Below, in pieces: positions 35,142 to 47,562 of a stretch of 64,000 nt of DNA. The notes below the pieces were generated by a model. The model saw only the letters and a program-made list of their open reading frames with translations. It did not search any database and had not been told where the DNA came from. The DNA comes from Ilex aquifolium (taxonomy: Eukaryota; Streptophyta; Magnoliopsida; Aquifoliales; Aquifoliaceae), in the NCBI GenBank assembly GCA_951799425.1, contig OX637393.1, positions 27,381,244-27,445,243 on the forward strand, in the 5' to 3' direction. Each line of letters begins with the position of its first letter. Position 1 is the stretch's first letter. Made by a program: the position numbers and the translations under genes.

Positions 35142-36020
35142 ATGATTGAGACCTCTGAGAATGTTGAACAGATGACGTCCATTACTACTCTTAGAAGTGG
35201 TAAAGAAGTAGATATGACTATCCCACGCAAGGTCCCTAAGCCTATAGAAAAAGAGACCTCAGGTGATCTTAAAGAGACTAAGTTGTCTAATATTGCTGAT
35301 AATAGTTGTCCTATTCTTGCTCCTTACCCTCATAGACTGCGTATGTCTTCTAACTTATTTGATACATCTGAAATTCTTGAGATTTTTCAATAGGTGAAAA
35401 TTAATATTCCTCTTTTGGATACAATTAAACAGATACCATCTTATGCCAAGTTCTTGAAGGAATTATGCACATTGTAGAGGAAGATTAATGTGCAAAAGAA
35501 AGCTTTCCTCACAGAGCAGGTAAGCTCCATCTTAAGGACAAAAAATCTGCCCAAATACAAAGACCCTGGCTATCCCACCATCTCAATCATCATTGGGGAT
35601 TGTCGGGTAGAGCAAACACTGCTAGATTTTGGTGCAAGTGTGAACCTCCTTCCCTATTCCAGATATGGAGAAATTTTAAGCCGACATCCATCACACTCCA
35701 ACTTGCTAACAGAAGTGTAAAGATTCCACGAGGAATAATGGAGGATGTTCTAGTCCAAGTGGAGAAATTTTACTTCCCAGTTGATTTTATTGTTCTTGAT
35801 ACTTGTCTTGTTGCTAACCTGTTTGTTCAGATCCCTGTTATTTTGGGATGATCATTCCTTGCAACCTCTAATGCCTTAATTAATTACAAGAATGGATTTA
35901 TGAAGCTAACCTTTAGGAATATGACCTTGGAGCTGAACATGTTCAACATTGGAAGGCAGCCCAGGGATGATGGAGAGGTACATCAGATGAATCTTATTGA
36001 CACCATCATGGAGCAATAGG
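35142..36020 (+). pseudogene. Athila-type protease
   Basis: The linker block TTLRSGKEVD (35180) is followed by the protease: [15 protein letters not shown], then [11 protein letters not shown], where active-site aspartate and glycine are separated by phenylalanine as in the Athila LD-GAS motif. After a frameshift come [20 protein letters not shown] and QIPVILG, and then SFLATSNALINYKNGFMKL. The order and wording match Athila elements; several stops are present. Confidence 0.8.
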
Positions 36021-36169
36021 AAGAAGATTCAGCTGGCAGATACTTGGAGATCCTATCTGACGAAATAAATGTTCAAAAAGAAGATTTTTTTGTTCTAGGC
36101 TCGTGGGAGCCTAAGCTTAAAGAATTACCAACCATGGAGAAGCATGCTCTACCATCGACTATTCAACCA

Positions 36170-37690
36170 CCAAACCTAATTTGAAGCCACTCCCATCTAT
36201 TTTGAAATATACTTATATAAGGAGTGATGACCAGTTGGTCCTTACTACCTGAGCAAGAATCAAGACTATTACAATTGTTGAAGGCCCACAAGGGAGCCAT
36301 TGGGTGGACTATAGTAGATTTGAAGGTTATCAGTCGTCTAATATGCACCCATAGGATCTACCTTGAAGAAGACGCAAAGTCTTCCTACCAACCACAATGG
36401 TGATTAAATCCTATAATGAAGGATATGGTTAGAGCTGAAGTGTTGAAGTTGCTTGATGTAGGAATTATCTTCCTCATTGCTGATAACAAGTGGGTGAATC
36501 CTACACAGGTAGTCCCTAAAAATTCGGGAGTCACCGTGGTTGCTAATGAAAAGAATGACTTAATTCCAACAAGGAAAGTGACCGGATGGAGGGTTTGAAT
36601 CGATTACAGAAAGTTGAATTCATGTACCAGAAATGACCATTTTCCATTGTCATTCCTCGACCAAGTCCTGGAACGGGTTGTGGGGCAAGCGTTCTATTGA
36701 TTTTTGGATGGGTGTTCAGGTTACAACCAGATTGAGATAGCCCTTGAAGATCAAGAAAAGACAACCTTCATGTGTCCCTTTGGAATGTTTTCTTATAAGA
36801 AGATATCATTCGGGCTTTGAAACGCTTCAGGTATGCTTCAGATGTGCATGATGGGGATTTTCAGCGACATGCTGGAGAAAATCTTTAAGGTTTTTATGGA
36901 TGATTTTTCTATTTTTGGGGATAATTTCAGGGATTGTTTATAAAATTTAGAGTTTGTACTCTAGAGGTGTGAAGATAAAGGATTGGTATTTAATTGGGAA
37001 AAGTGTCATTTTATGGTGACTCGTGGGATATTCCTTGGTTACATTGTGTTAAAGAAGAGGATAAAGGTGGATAAGACAAAAGTTGAGTTGATTTCTAACC
37101 TACCTACTCCTAAGGCTGTTAAAGATGTCCAGTCATTTCTTGGTCATGCCGAGTTTTACAAGCGATTCATAAAGGGTTTTAGTGCCTTGGAATGACCTTT
37201 ATGTCATATATTGGCCACAAATATTTCTTTTGAGTGGACAACTAATTTTGAGGCAACTTTCAAAAACCTTAAGAATGTGCTTATTTTGCCTCCAATCATG
37301 TAGCTACCCAATTGGAAACTTCCTTTCGAGCCCATGTGTGACGTAAGTGATTACGCGGTCGGCGTAGTGCTAGGCAACGGTAGGACAAGAAACCACATGT
37401 CATCTACTACACTAGCAAGACCTTGAATGAGGCTTAGATGAACTACACTACCACTAAAAGGAATTACTAGCAATAGTCTTTGCACTTGATAAATTTAGGT
37501 CATACATTATAGGATCACCTATCGTTGTTTATACTGACCATGCTGCTTTGAAGTATTTGATGACTAAGCAGGATGTAAAACCAAAGTTGATTAGGTGGAT
37601 CCTTCTCCTTCAAGAATTTCACACCATTATCAAAGACAAGAAAGGAGTGGAGAATGTGGTGACCGATTATTTTTTAAGGCTTATGATTGA
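36170..37690 (+). pseudogene. Athila-type reverse transcriptase and RNase H
   Basis: RT begins near 36170 and includes MVRAEVLKLLDVGII, NEKNDLIPTRKVTG, IDYRKLNSCTRNDHFPL, FLDGCSGYNQIEIAL and, near 36890, KVFMDDFSIFGDN, where the catalytic FMDD box is intact. It continues with EKCHFMV, FLGYIVLKK, PKAVKDVQSFLGHAEFYKRF, then RNase H pieces (DHAALKYLMTKQDVKPKL, 37540-37600; VENVVTDYFLRL, 37650). In-frame stops are numerous. Integrase is missing: at about 37690 it runs into a Tat-type pol on the other strand. Confidence 0.82.
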
Positions 37691-39200
37691 AGACACAAAT
37701 GCTCACATTCCTTGTGTCTTGCTCTACTTCCACATAAGCATGGTCTGCTAAAAATTCGGCCAGTGTCTGTCCTTTCACCGCGCGTTGCAGCACGTAATGG
37801 AGTGAGAATTCCATCAAGGCTAGAACCCATTTGTCAATTTGGCCTCTCATAATTAGTTTTGCTAGCATGTACTTAATTATAGACTAAAATCATATAGACT
37901 CTTAACTTGTGTGATGCAAAGTACAATGCTAAACAAAGTTTCTCAATTAGCTTATAATGTTGCTCGACCTGCATCAATATTTTACTTAAATAATAAACGG
38001 CCTGCTCTTTGACTATATTATTATTTTGAGCCAGCAAACACCCAATAGGCTCGTGTGCAGCTGATAAGTACAATAGTAGTGGTCTACCCTTAATGGCTAG
38101 CATAATAACTAGTGGATTCGCCAAGCATTCTTTGATTTGGAAGAAAGCCTCTTGATGTTATGCTTCCCATATGAAATCTTCTACACCTTTTACTTTTAAG
38201 AGTGGCGAGAACGCCTACACTTTCCCTGCGCAATTGATGATGAATCGTCGAAGAAAATTGAATTGACCGATCAAGTGTTTAAGCTCCTTCTTGGTCTTTG
38301 GAGGTGCTGACTATGATGGTCTTTGCCTTATTCTTGTCTACCTCAATCCCCTTCTTATGTGCCAGGAATCCAAGGAAATTCCTCACTATGAGCCCAAAGG
38401 CGCACTTTAATGGATTTATCTTTAGCTAGTGAACATGCATCCTTTCGAAGACTAACTTTAGATCGCCAATATGTTTTTCCATGTCTTGAGTCTTAACTAT
38501 GATGTCATCAATGTACACCTCTACAATTTTACTGATCATGTCATGGAAGATGGTTTTCATGGCTCTATGGTACGTGGTTCCTACATTCTTCAGTCCAAAC
38601 GGCATTACTCTCCATTCAAATTTCCCAATCGATCCAGGACATCAAAAAGTAATTTTGTGTCGATCCTCCTCCACAATGAAGATCTGATGGTAGCCTATGT
38701 TGTCATCCAAAAATGACATGATTGCGTTCATAGCGGCTGAGTCTATAATCTGGTCTACCAGCAACATGACATACTCATCTTCAGGAGTCGCCATGTTGAG
38801 GTCGTGGTAGTCACAACAAACCCTAATTTTGTTGATATTTTTCTTCACCAGCATGATGTTGGACACCCATTTTGCGTATACTTTGCTTTCAAATGGCGTT
38901 CAATCTCCTCTTTCACCAGCAAATTTACCTATTGGTACATTAGTTCTGGGGCTTGTTTGATCAAGTTGTATCCTTCCCTTATCGGTAGTCAATATTCTAC
39001 CATTGTCGAGTCTAGCCCTAGCATTTCTTTATAGCTCCAGGTGAAACAGTCACGGTACTCTTTCAGCAACTGTATAAGCCGCGCTTGAAAGTTTGGCTCT
39101 AGCAGCTTGCTAACAAAGGTTGTTCAATGTTCCCCCAGACCACTAAGGTTAACTTCTAACAAGGGATCTTGAACCTCAACCAAGTTGTCAAGCTTAGCGG
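37691..39200 (-). pseudogene. Tat-type RNase H and reverse transcriptase
   Basis: Minus-strand pol of a Tat-lineage gypsy element. RNase H at 37691-38124 has IKGRPLLLYLSAAHEPIG, LLAQNNNIVKEQAVYYLSKIL, then GQIDKWVLALMEFSL and KGQTLAEFLADH. The RT block at 38642-38866 has SNIMLVKKNINKIRV, CDYHDLNMATPEDEY and FLDDNIGYHQIFI. Frames shift between blocks. Integrase and the 3' LTR are missing at the left junction near 37690. Confidence 0.8.
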
Positions 39201-39562
39201 AGGCTACATTGATTTTATCTAGCTCAATGAACTCTCGTGAGCTAATCCATTCAGACTCATCATCCTCACATTCCACCATATTAATGGCACTTTGTTATCC
39301 ATTGGCAACGTGTAATGCGGCAGCCCTTTTTTTCGCCAGGTAGGCTCTTATCCTGGCAACATAGACCATTATGGCCTAGCTCCTTTGTTTACTGTTGTGC
39401 TCCACCATCAAATGATCTTTCAGGTTCTTCAGTGTCATTCAGCCTTCACACGTTAGAGGGTCGACAGACCTCCATCTAACTTATATCACTAGACCTCAAG
39501 TCGGTCTGAAACACGACCTATCTTGGCTTCCCGTATTTATCCTGGCCCTGAAACTTTATCAG

Positions 39563-40850
39563 TGTTGTCCGAATTTGATATTGACAATTTACGTGCAAGT
39601 ATACACAATCAACAAGTAATAAAGTGATAAGTAGAGTATCGTTCCCACGAAGAATTATTACTAATAACTTCCAAGTACTAACTTTATATCAATTCAATTT
39701 TATTTAAACAATTGGAATTGAACTATGGAATTACTAATTTAAAACTAAATCTAAAATTAATAATCAAGGATTGAATTTAACAGATTAAAGAATTTAAGAT
39801 TACAACTTCCTCTAATGATTCGTATAAATCTTTCTACTCTCTTTCCAGTTAATTGATCAAATTAAATTGTTAACTAAGACTTCAAAATTATTTATCAAAC
39901 CTCTTCCGATAATAAAATAAACATATCTCTCCCAATTAAATTACTATATTCCTATGCAAAGTAAGTTGGAAAAGATTCATTAAGTTCAAACTCTCATAAA
40001 AGTTACACACGGCATATAGATATATTCCTATCCTATACACAAACCCAGCTATTCAATCCGAAGAAGAATCAACTAGACGCATGTCATCATATTTCGATCT
40101 AAACCTAGAATTCATCTCCCAATTTCATCTAGGTTATCAAATTAATTGTTGGCCACACAATTATATATTAAGCACAAAATATGACAAAAAACTCATATAT
40201 GATCAATAAAACTAGAATCGAGAGTAGATCAATTTAACTAAACATTAGGTTCCGTTGCAATCTTAATAAAAATTTAGTTCATAATGTAATTGAAAAATAT
40301 CCTTCTCAAATTAAACAACATCTCAGAAAATCAAGAAGTAAAAATAAGAGAAAAGAATGAAAACTTAGTTGCAATCTTCAACTCCTCTCTAGCCTTCAAG
40401 TCCGATTTTCTTCGCGTCGCCTCCTTCGATTCTTGCCTTCAATTTTCTATCAATCATTGGTCTTCTTCTTCATGTTTTCAGCCCCCAAAATCAGTGTATT
40501 TATATCCCCACTCAAACCCTAGCATATATGAGACATTAGAGTCCAATTTCAGGTCAAAAATTAGTCGAAATTCGCGTCAAGAGCCAACACAAGCGCCTAG
40601 GCGCTGAAACGGCGCTGCTTGGACAAAATGTGGGCGCTGGGGGGCTGAAAAGACGCTAGAAAGGTGCTGCCCCTTTTTAAGCCTAAAGCTCCCCTTGTTG
40701 CTCAGCCTTCAAAAATCAAACACTTAGGCTTTAAATTGACCTTGTTTCCTTCCAAATGATCTTTTTTGCTTCCAAATGATTATTCCTACCAAATAACATC
40801 AAAACACACAAAACAAATAAAAAAGAACATAAAATAATTGAAAAGTTACA
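39563..40850 (-). mobile_element. LTR inserted between Tat protease and RT
   Basis: AT-rich sequence with the R/U5 phrases GTGCAAGTATACACAATC and GTAGAGTATCGTTCCCAC, typical of plant gypsy LTRs, and a minus-strand TATA (TATAAATA, 40497-40504). It separates the protease at 40851-41458 from RT at 38640. The edges are approximate: the flanking GAATT and AATTC do not form a clean direct repeat. Confidence 0.6.
40592..40657. promoter_or_regulatory. AGCGCCTAGGCGCT palindrome and GGCGCT half-sites upstream of TATA
   Basis: A perfect 14-bp palindrome AGCGCCTAGGCGCT at 40592-40605 is followed by GGCGCT at 40611-40616 and 40633-40638 and a variant GACGCT near 40652. In the minus sense it lies about 90-150 bp upstream of the TATA at 40497-40504. 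Confidence 0.5.
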
Positions 40851-41458
40851 AATTCCTCAAGCCGAAAGTACTCAATTCGTAGATATAAAACACACTCATC
40901 AATCAGCCCTATCCCTTCTTCGTAGAGCCAAGCATCGACCATGGGAACATCTGCTACAAAATATGTTTGATCTACCTCTACCACCTCAAAATCCTCCAGA
41001 CTCCACAACACCAATTGTTGATGGAGAGTTGACAGAATGCATTCGCTCAGGTGGATCCAGTCCCGTTCCAAGAGAACGTTATAGGACACCATTGTGTCAA
41101 CCACGAAGAACGGCGTAATATTGGTCCTACTTCTGATCTCCAATTCAAAGGGTAAGACTCCCACAGTCTTTTTGACTCCTCTTGTGAATCCACTTACCAT
41201 TATATTAGTATGGACTAAGTCCTCTTCTTTCCTCTCAAGATTCTTCATAGTCGCTATGGGAAGAATGTTGATGGCCGCGCCATTATCCACCGAGACCCTG
41301 TTAAAAGTGTTTTCCTCCAGGTGTGTTTGGATATATAGTGGCTTCAAATTTTTCATCATGGCTACGTAGGCCTGCAAAACGACCAACCCTTCAGCGGCGA
41401 TCTGTCCGCCCCTTCTTTGTGGCTTAAACTGCTCTCGGGATAACGCTATTCTTGGCAC
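40851..41458 (-). pseudogene. Tat-type aspartic protease
   Basis: Minus-strand open frame. The active-site region reads VSVDNGAAINILP, with D-N-G in place of the more usual D-S/T-G, as is common in Tat elements. It is followed by SGFTRGVKKTVGVLPFELE, FFVVDTMVSYNVLLERDWIH and STLHQQLVLW. It begins after a linker that contains VLQAYVAMMKNLKPLYIQTH. The frame continues a little into the inserted LTR, which cuts off the link to RT. Confidence 0.8.
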
Positions 41459-42236
41459 CTGGACACTTCATCTTTGTCCAAGAAAGCTAATCCCGACGTC
41501 CTTGTGTCTTCAAAATCTCCTTCCAAGGACCTGGTCTGGGGTCCTTGGTTCTTAAATGGCGTTGGAAACAAACCAAGAGCCTTAATAGACACTGTTAGCC
41601 CTAGAGTGCCAAATTGGATGGATTTGCCACTGTCACTATCATCTCCATCGATGGGGTATGTAGTATTCTACTTCTTTCCTCCCTTACCAGTCTCCAAAGG
41701 TATGTTAAGCACGATCCTCATTCGCTCCACCACATTTTTCACCATTCGCTCCACAAAGCTCTCCTCAGGTGAGGGCTTAGAATATACCTTCTTATTCCCC
41801 TTCTCTTTAGTTGTGGCCCTCTATGAGGCCACTAAATGCAGTAGAGGTAGAGAAACCACATACTGGGATCTAATCTCCCTAATCTCGAGCTCTTGTCGCC
41901 GGAACTTTTCCCAGGACTGCCGAGCATGAAGCTTATCCTTCTCTTCCCACATATGCAACTTCACCCGTATGAGCTGTTTTCTACACTTTTGTGATCTTGA
42001 TAGCGGTTAAAGCTTATGGTATTGTGGAAATTTTGGGCACTAGGATACGTACCAATGGCCCTCTAGTGGCTCAGTTGGTTTCACCATCCTTGGACGATCC
42101 CAATAACCTTTAACTCTGATAAGTTGACTAGACGTCAACCTTGTGGCGTACTCCTAGTATTTGGGTCCTGGCTAACCCTTTGAATGCTCTTATATGTATT
42201 TATTGTGCCCTTTGTAGCTCGACCTTATAAACTTGC
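41459..42236 (-). pseudogene. Decayed gag-protease linker of Tat element
   Basis: Minus-strand sequence between the gag tail and the protease with no sustained frame. Position implies it is the decayed linker; I see no other feature in it. Confidence 0.4.
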
Positions 42237-43501
42237 CTAGCCGATCCTCCTAACCTTGCTTAGGCAGCGGCCACTCACCCGATCATTCCCATTAGGTTCC
42301 TTTGTAGTGCCACTTCTTTCGTGGCCTCTTGGAAAATTTAGCTCACTCCTCCTTGATAACTCCATATTCAAAAATATTCCCATAAAAAGATTTGCACTTG
42401 GGACATAGACCATTCTTGACCATATCAAGCTACTATTGGAGTCCTCTTCTAATGACTTCTCCATGGGTGCATCATCTTTCTCCCCCCTCTGCTTTTCATC
42501 ATCTGTTGACCTATCTTTGCCCAATTCAACCTTCTTCTTCGGCATTTTTGATTGTCTAACTTCCACCATATTAATGGTTGTTGCCTTCTGAAAAGGGTCC
42601 TTATCAACCCCTATCTTTGGTTTTCCCTTATCTCGGAAGATCAGGTGGCCCTTTGTCAAATTCTTCTAAATGGTATTCCTAAAAACCACACAGTTGGTCG
42701 TAGAATGGCTCCACAGATGGTGCCATTTATAGTACATCTTGTTCTTCAGCTTTGCGACCGATGGGATCTTGTGACCAAAAGGCAACTTGATGATGTCGTC
42801 AGCAAGCAGATGGTCAAAAATTTGATCGCCTTAGAAATGTCAAAGTCGAACTTCCGACTGCCTTCATCACTAACACCTTTATCAACACTCGGCGCAACCT
42901 GTGCTTGATTCTCTGAAGGCTTGGTTAAAGCCTTACACGCATGTAACTGCCTTGCAACGATCTCGGCCATGTTCACCTCTAACTTCTAATCTGGCTCGAC
43001 CATAAAAATCTCAATGTTGGGATCTCTATAATATGTTCCTTTGGACATGTTTCTTTGGTCCAGCTCTTTGCACAGGATATGCTCGTATCGGGTAGCTCTC
43101 GTGGCCAACTCGAAAAGGTTGTTGAACTCCATACCTTCAAAATTGTTCCGGAGCTCAAATCCCAAACCATTATGTGCAATCCACACATACTCCATCTCGG
43201 GCAATACCAACCTGCACCAGTTCCTTGCCTTTTTGAATCGTGTAATGTAATGTTCTACTGTTTCTCTAGTCATCTGGAATAACCTAGGCAAGTCAGCCAT
43301 GGCGACCTCCAGCTCAGCGTGGTAAAACTGAGTATGGAACTTATCTTCAAGCTGTTGCCAGCTCAACATGGAGTTGGGCGACAACTCAATGTACCACCTG
43401 AAGGTCGATCCTATCAAGGAATTGGCAAACAGCCTCAACTTCAGGAATTCATTAGCCCCGACCTCACCACACTGGATGGTGAAGCAGTCAATATGCTCCA
43501 T
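42237..43501 (-). pseudogene. Tat-type gag
   Basis: Minus-strand gag. The N-terminal block at 42986-43501 is an open frame with the retrotransposon gag domain (EHIDCFTIQCGEVGANEFLK, LRLFANSLIGSTFRWY, DKFHTQFYHAELEVAMADLP). After a frameshift come FDFDISKAIKFL (42830), a WHHLWSHSTTNC-type zinc-binding segment near 42700, and HLIFRDKGKPKIGVDKDPF at 42590-42655. The order matches Tat-lineage gag. Its 5' part is repeated in the tandem duplication at 43408-45406. Confidence 0.8.
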
Positions 43502-45406
43502 GGTCGACTTTCTTCACCCGAAAATGTAGCGAACACTGGGACTTTGTACCCTCGTGGATACTCATATTCCCTGTCCACCTAGTCTAAATAAGGTTTGTGG
43601 TATGTCGTCCTAGAAACCCTTCTCATTGTAGGGCTGACATGTTCTTGAATGATTTCATCCTGAGGTGCCGCTGAAATAGTAATCAGTGGCTGCCTTCTTT
43701 GCCCCCAACCCCGAGATTGGGGACCATTTCCTCTTGGAAAAAGGGATTATTGTTATGTCTGAGGCCATTCCTAGCTGATTATGCTCTTTGAGGTAGCTCG
43801 TACGGCAAAACCATAGACTATAGTGCTTCAACTGGAGCCACCTGCATAGGGGGAAACAATGGCTGTCTCTCGCCCCCTGGATGGTTGAGACTGTCTGCTA
43901 ACCACTCCAGTGCTTGTCTGGTGCAGCCGGATTCTTCTCTGATCAAGTCCCCCAGGCCCTGAATAAAATCAGATACTTGTTGTGAGCCTCATGTGAAATA
44001 GCATTGATGAAGGCCTCTGGCGCTGAGTCAGACTCACAGTTCTCTTACCCCCCCCCCCCCGGTGGAGACAACTTTTCCTACAGGTTGGGGATGCCATGCC
44101 TGCTTTCTTCCACAACTTTGTGCACTAGAGGCACTTCAAATAAGCCAATTTAAGTCTTACCTCGAGCATTTTTCATGTTGTCAACTTCGATGGTCCCAAT
44201 AGGCATGCCGAAAAGTATGTTTAGCGTATTTTTGGATTGCGAGTGTTCCAAAGTCCAGATGGACTTGAAACCTAAACACGTACGACCTTACCTACTTAAA
44301 CTGATGTTGGGTTCTAAAAATCGTGACTGTTCAAGCGACTGTAGTGAGACGTAAGGTTACCTCTAGGTTCTTTTCTATGCCTTGGAGATTCAAGGACTTT
44401 GGCCGATCCTGTCAAGGAATTGGCAAATAGCCTCAACTTCAGGAATTCGTTAGCCCCGACCTCACCACACTGGACGGTGAAGCAGCCAATATGTTCCATG
44501 GTCAACTAACTGTCTTCACCCGAAAATGTAGCGAACACTGGGACTTTGTACCCTCGTGGATACTCATATATCCCTCTCCACCTAGTCTGAATAAGGTTTG
44601 TGGTATGTCAGCCTAGACACCCTTCTCATTGCAGGGCTGACATGTTCTTGAATGATTTCATCATGAGGTGCCGCTGAAATAGTAATCAGTGGCTGCCTTC
44701 TTTGCCCCCAACCCCGAGATTGGGGACCATTTCCTTTTGGAAAAAGGGATTATTGTTGTGTCTGAGGCCATTCCTAGCTGATTATGCTCTTTGAGGTAGC
44801 TCGTACGACAAAAGCACAAACTGTAGTGCTTCAACTGGAGCCACCTGCATAGGGGGAAACAATGGCTGTCTCTCGCCCCCTGGATGGTTCAGACTGTCTG
44901 CTAACCACTCCAGTGCTTGTCTAGTGCAGCCGGATTCTTCTCTGATCACGTCCCCCAGGCCCTGAATAAAATCAGATACTTGTTGTGAGCCTCATGTGAA
45001 ATAGCGTTGATGAAGTCCTCTGGTGCTGAGTCAGACTCACAGTTCTCTTACCCCCCCCCCCCCCCGGGATGTAGACAACTTTTCCTGCAGGTTGGGGATG
45101 CCATGCCTACTTTCTTCCACAACTTTGTGCGCTAAAGGCACTTCAAATAAGCCAATTTAAGTCTTACCTCGAGCATTTTTCATGTTGTCAACTTCGATGG
45201 TCCCAATAGGCATGCCGAAAAGTATGTTAGCGTATTTTTGGATTGCGAGGGTGCCAAAGTCCAAGTGGACTTGAAACCTAAACACGTACGACCTTACCTA
45301 CTTAAACGCATGTTGGGTTCTAAAAATCGTGATTGTTCAAGCGATTGTAGTAAGGCGTAAGGTTACCTCTAGGTTCTTTTCTATGCCTTGGAGATTCAAG
45401 GACTTT
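43408..45406. repeat. Tandem duplication, about 998 bp per copy
   Basis: 43408-44405 and 44406-45406 are near-identical direct copies. Both start GATCCT(A/G)TCAAGGAATTGG and end at GGAGATTCAAGGACTTT. Each contains a gag 5' piece, the leader and part of the LTR of the Tat element. Poly-C tracts inside differ in length: 12 C at 44049-44060 and 15 C at 45051-45065. Confidence 0.88.
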
Positions 45407-46000
45407 AAATAATTTCACCGATTAAAGACATGTAAACACTGCTGGAAGTAAATTGTGGAAATGCAAAGTAACGAGTAAACTAAATTTGAATCTAGAAAAC
45501 AAGCCAAACACCAAACTTAGCAATAAAAGATCACCGGAGTAATGTGTTATAGGAAAAAGTAAAGGTTGCTCAGAAGCTAGTACTGAGTAAAAAGATAGGC
45601 TGGCTCTGTGAGAGTGCTTCTTATTTGATTGTGGGATCCTTTTCCAATAGCCTAGCCTCTACTATTTATAGATGGCCCTCAACCATTAATCCATCTTTTC
45701 CGGTTATGACCTGTGATGACGACCCTGTCCTTTGAAATACGTGAATGTAAGCTGAACCGTTTCCAACGGGCGGCTCATGATGTTATGTTTCCTCTTTTCT
45801 CGGGATTCCAAGGGTCCTATTCCTTTAACCGTTCTGTTGGTTGTGGACTCTCACAGACTCCCTTCTGACCGTCAAGTTCTTTCCACGTGTCACCCTCAAA
45901 TTTTACTATTTTTAGGTGTAAACAATTTCATTAGTTTTATAATGCATTATCATTACGAATAACTCAAGCATTCTTCAGCAGAATTTGTGAAAAGTGTCCA
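45407..46000 (-). mobile_element. Remainder of Tat 5' LTR
   Basis: Minus-orientated, with a TATA (TATAAATA on minus) at 45663-45670, upstream of the gag. No coding sequence. The outer end is not clear; it fades near 46000. No palindromic cluster is visible upstream of this TATA. Confidence 0.5.
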
Positions 46001-46488
46001 CTGTTATTCTCTCCAATCTTACAATCTTTCTCAAATAATTTTGGTTAAGGAAAGATCACTCTATTCAGGGGCAGAGCCACTCTTGACTTTCAATTTCATT
46101 TTGGAACAAAATTTTTCATATAAATTTTTGTATAGTATAAATTTACCCCCACAAAAAAAAAAAACATTCATTTAAATCTATATCATAATTTCTCACATTC
46201 AGCGAACTTAAATAATGTTTAATTACTTCAACTCCTTAAAAATGTATTTAAGAAATTATTTTGAGTCTCATGGTTCTCTCTCCCTATATCTAGTCTCTTT
46301 GCTAATTGAATGATAACATGATTTGTTAGCTTATATTTTTCAGTCGATTTTTGGGGTGTTCTTAATTTCTTCTATAAAACCAATTGATACTTTAACTTAC
46401 TGAAATGACAAAACCACTAGTTCTTATTTGTCTTTCTTTTCACTCATTAAAACCAAAGTTTACCGCTGTGGTTGGCCTTTAGCCTCCC

Positions 46489-46519
<31 letters not shown>

Positions 46520-46689
46520 ACAACTAAATTTTAGTATCATAACATTGCTTTTACATTTTGCCACCTTAAAGCTATGGAGTCTTGGCAAATGTTGTTCGGA
46601 AGAACATTTCCATGTGGTTCCAGAAGGACAAATTGTTTCCTTATTATCTTCTTGTTTGCAATGTCTAAATTTTATTTTATTTTTTGTTA
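46001..46689. other. Intergenic, with poly-C/poly-A tract
   Basis: AT-rich DNA without a recognisable gene. At 46486-46520 there are 24 C followed by 11 A, a slippage-prone tract. Confidence 0.6.
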
Positions 46690-47562
46690 ATCTCAACTTG
46701 CATACCGAAAGATCACTTAAATTTTAATTTGCACCCTCAAAATTTAAAAATATTAATTTACACCCTAAAATATATAAATTTGCATCAATGTACACCTGGG
46801 GATAACTCTGTCCATTTTTCCATTAAAAAAGTTTTGGTTAATTATAAATTATACCCTTCAAGTTTAAATATTTTATATTTATGATCTAAAAAGAATTTCA
46901 TCTATTAATACTCGTTAAATAACTCTCAATTGTCTCGTATTATAACATTTTCGTGTCGTGCTCAAGTTAATAAAAAACATTTTTCAAAATTTTAAAAAAA
47001 ATTATAAAATACCTATTTTTTGTCTACAGTACTCGTTAAATAATTATTTTTTGTCTACAGTTAGACACAAATCTTTTGATTGTCCGATCAAATTAAAGTT
47101 ACATACGAATAATACAACTTTAGACAAAAAATAGTTATTTAATAAGTATTATAGACAAAAAATTGGTATTTTTTAATTTTTAAAAAATATTAAATAGTAT
47201 TATATGAATTATCGTAAATACAAGACACAACGCAATTGACTTAATACGAAAATATTTTTTGTTAAAAATATTTTTTATTGACTCAAACACGACATAAAAA
47301 TGTTATGATGTGATACAATTAGGAGTTATTTAATGAGCATTAATGGATGAAATTCATTTTCGATCATAAATGTCAAATATTTAAATTTTGAGGGGTATAA
47401 TTTATAATTAATCCAAACTTTTTTAACGGTAAAATAAATTGCAGGTACTCTCAAGTGCACATTGACACGTATTTATATCTTTTAGGGTATAAATTAATAT
47501 TTTTAAAATTTGAGAGTATAAATTGAGATTCAAATGATTTTTTAGGGTACAAATTGAGATTA
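46690..47562. mobile_element. Foldback element with inverted arms of about 430 bp
   Basis: The left arm (TTAATCTCAACTTGCATACC..., 46690 onward) and the right arm (ending GGGTACAAATTGAGATTAA, 47562) are reverse complements over nearly their full length, meeting near 47100. Matching inner blocks include TTAATTATAAATTATACCC and ATTTTTTGTCTACAG. No open frame, so it is non-autonomous. The flank is poly-T and no target duplication is clear. Confidence 0.8.

Noticed and set aside
46486-46520. Poly-C followed by poly-A as a retrogene tail
   Set aside because: No coding sequence precedes it and no target duplication is visible; it is more simply a slippage tract.
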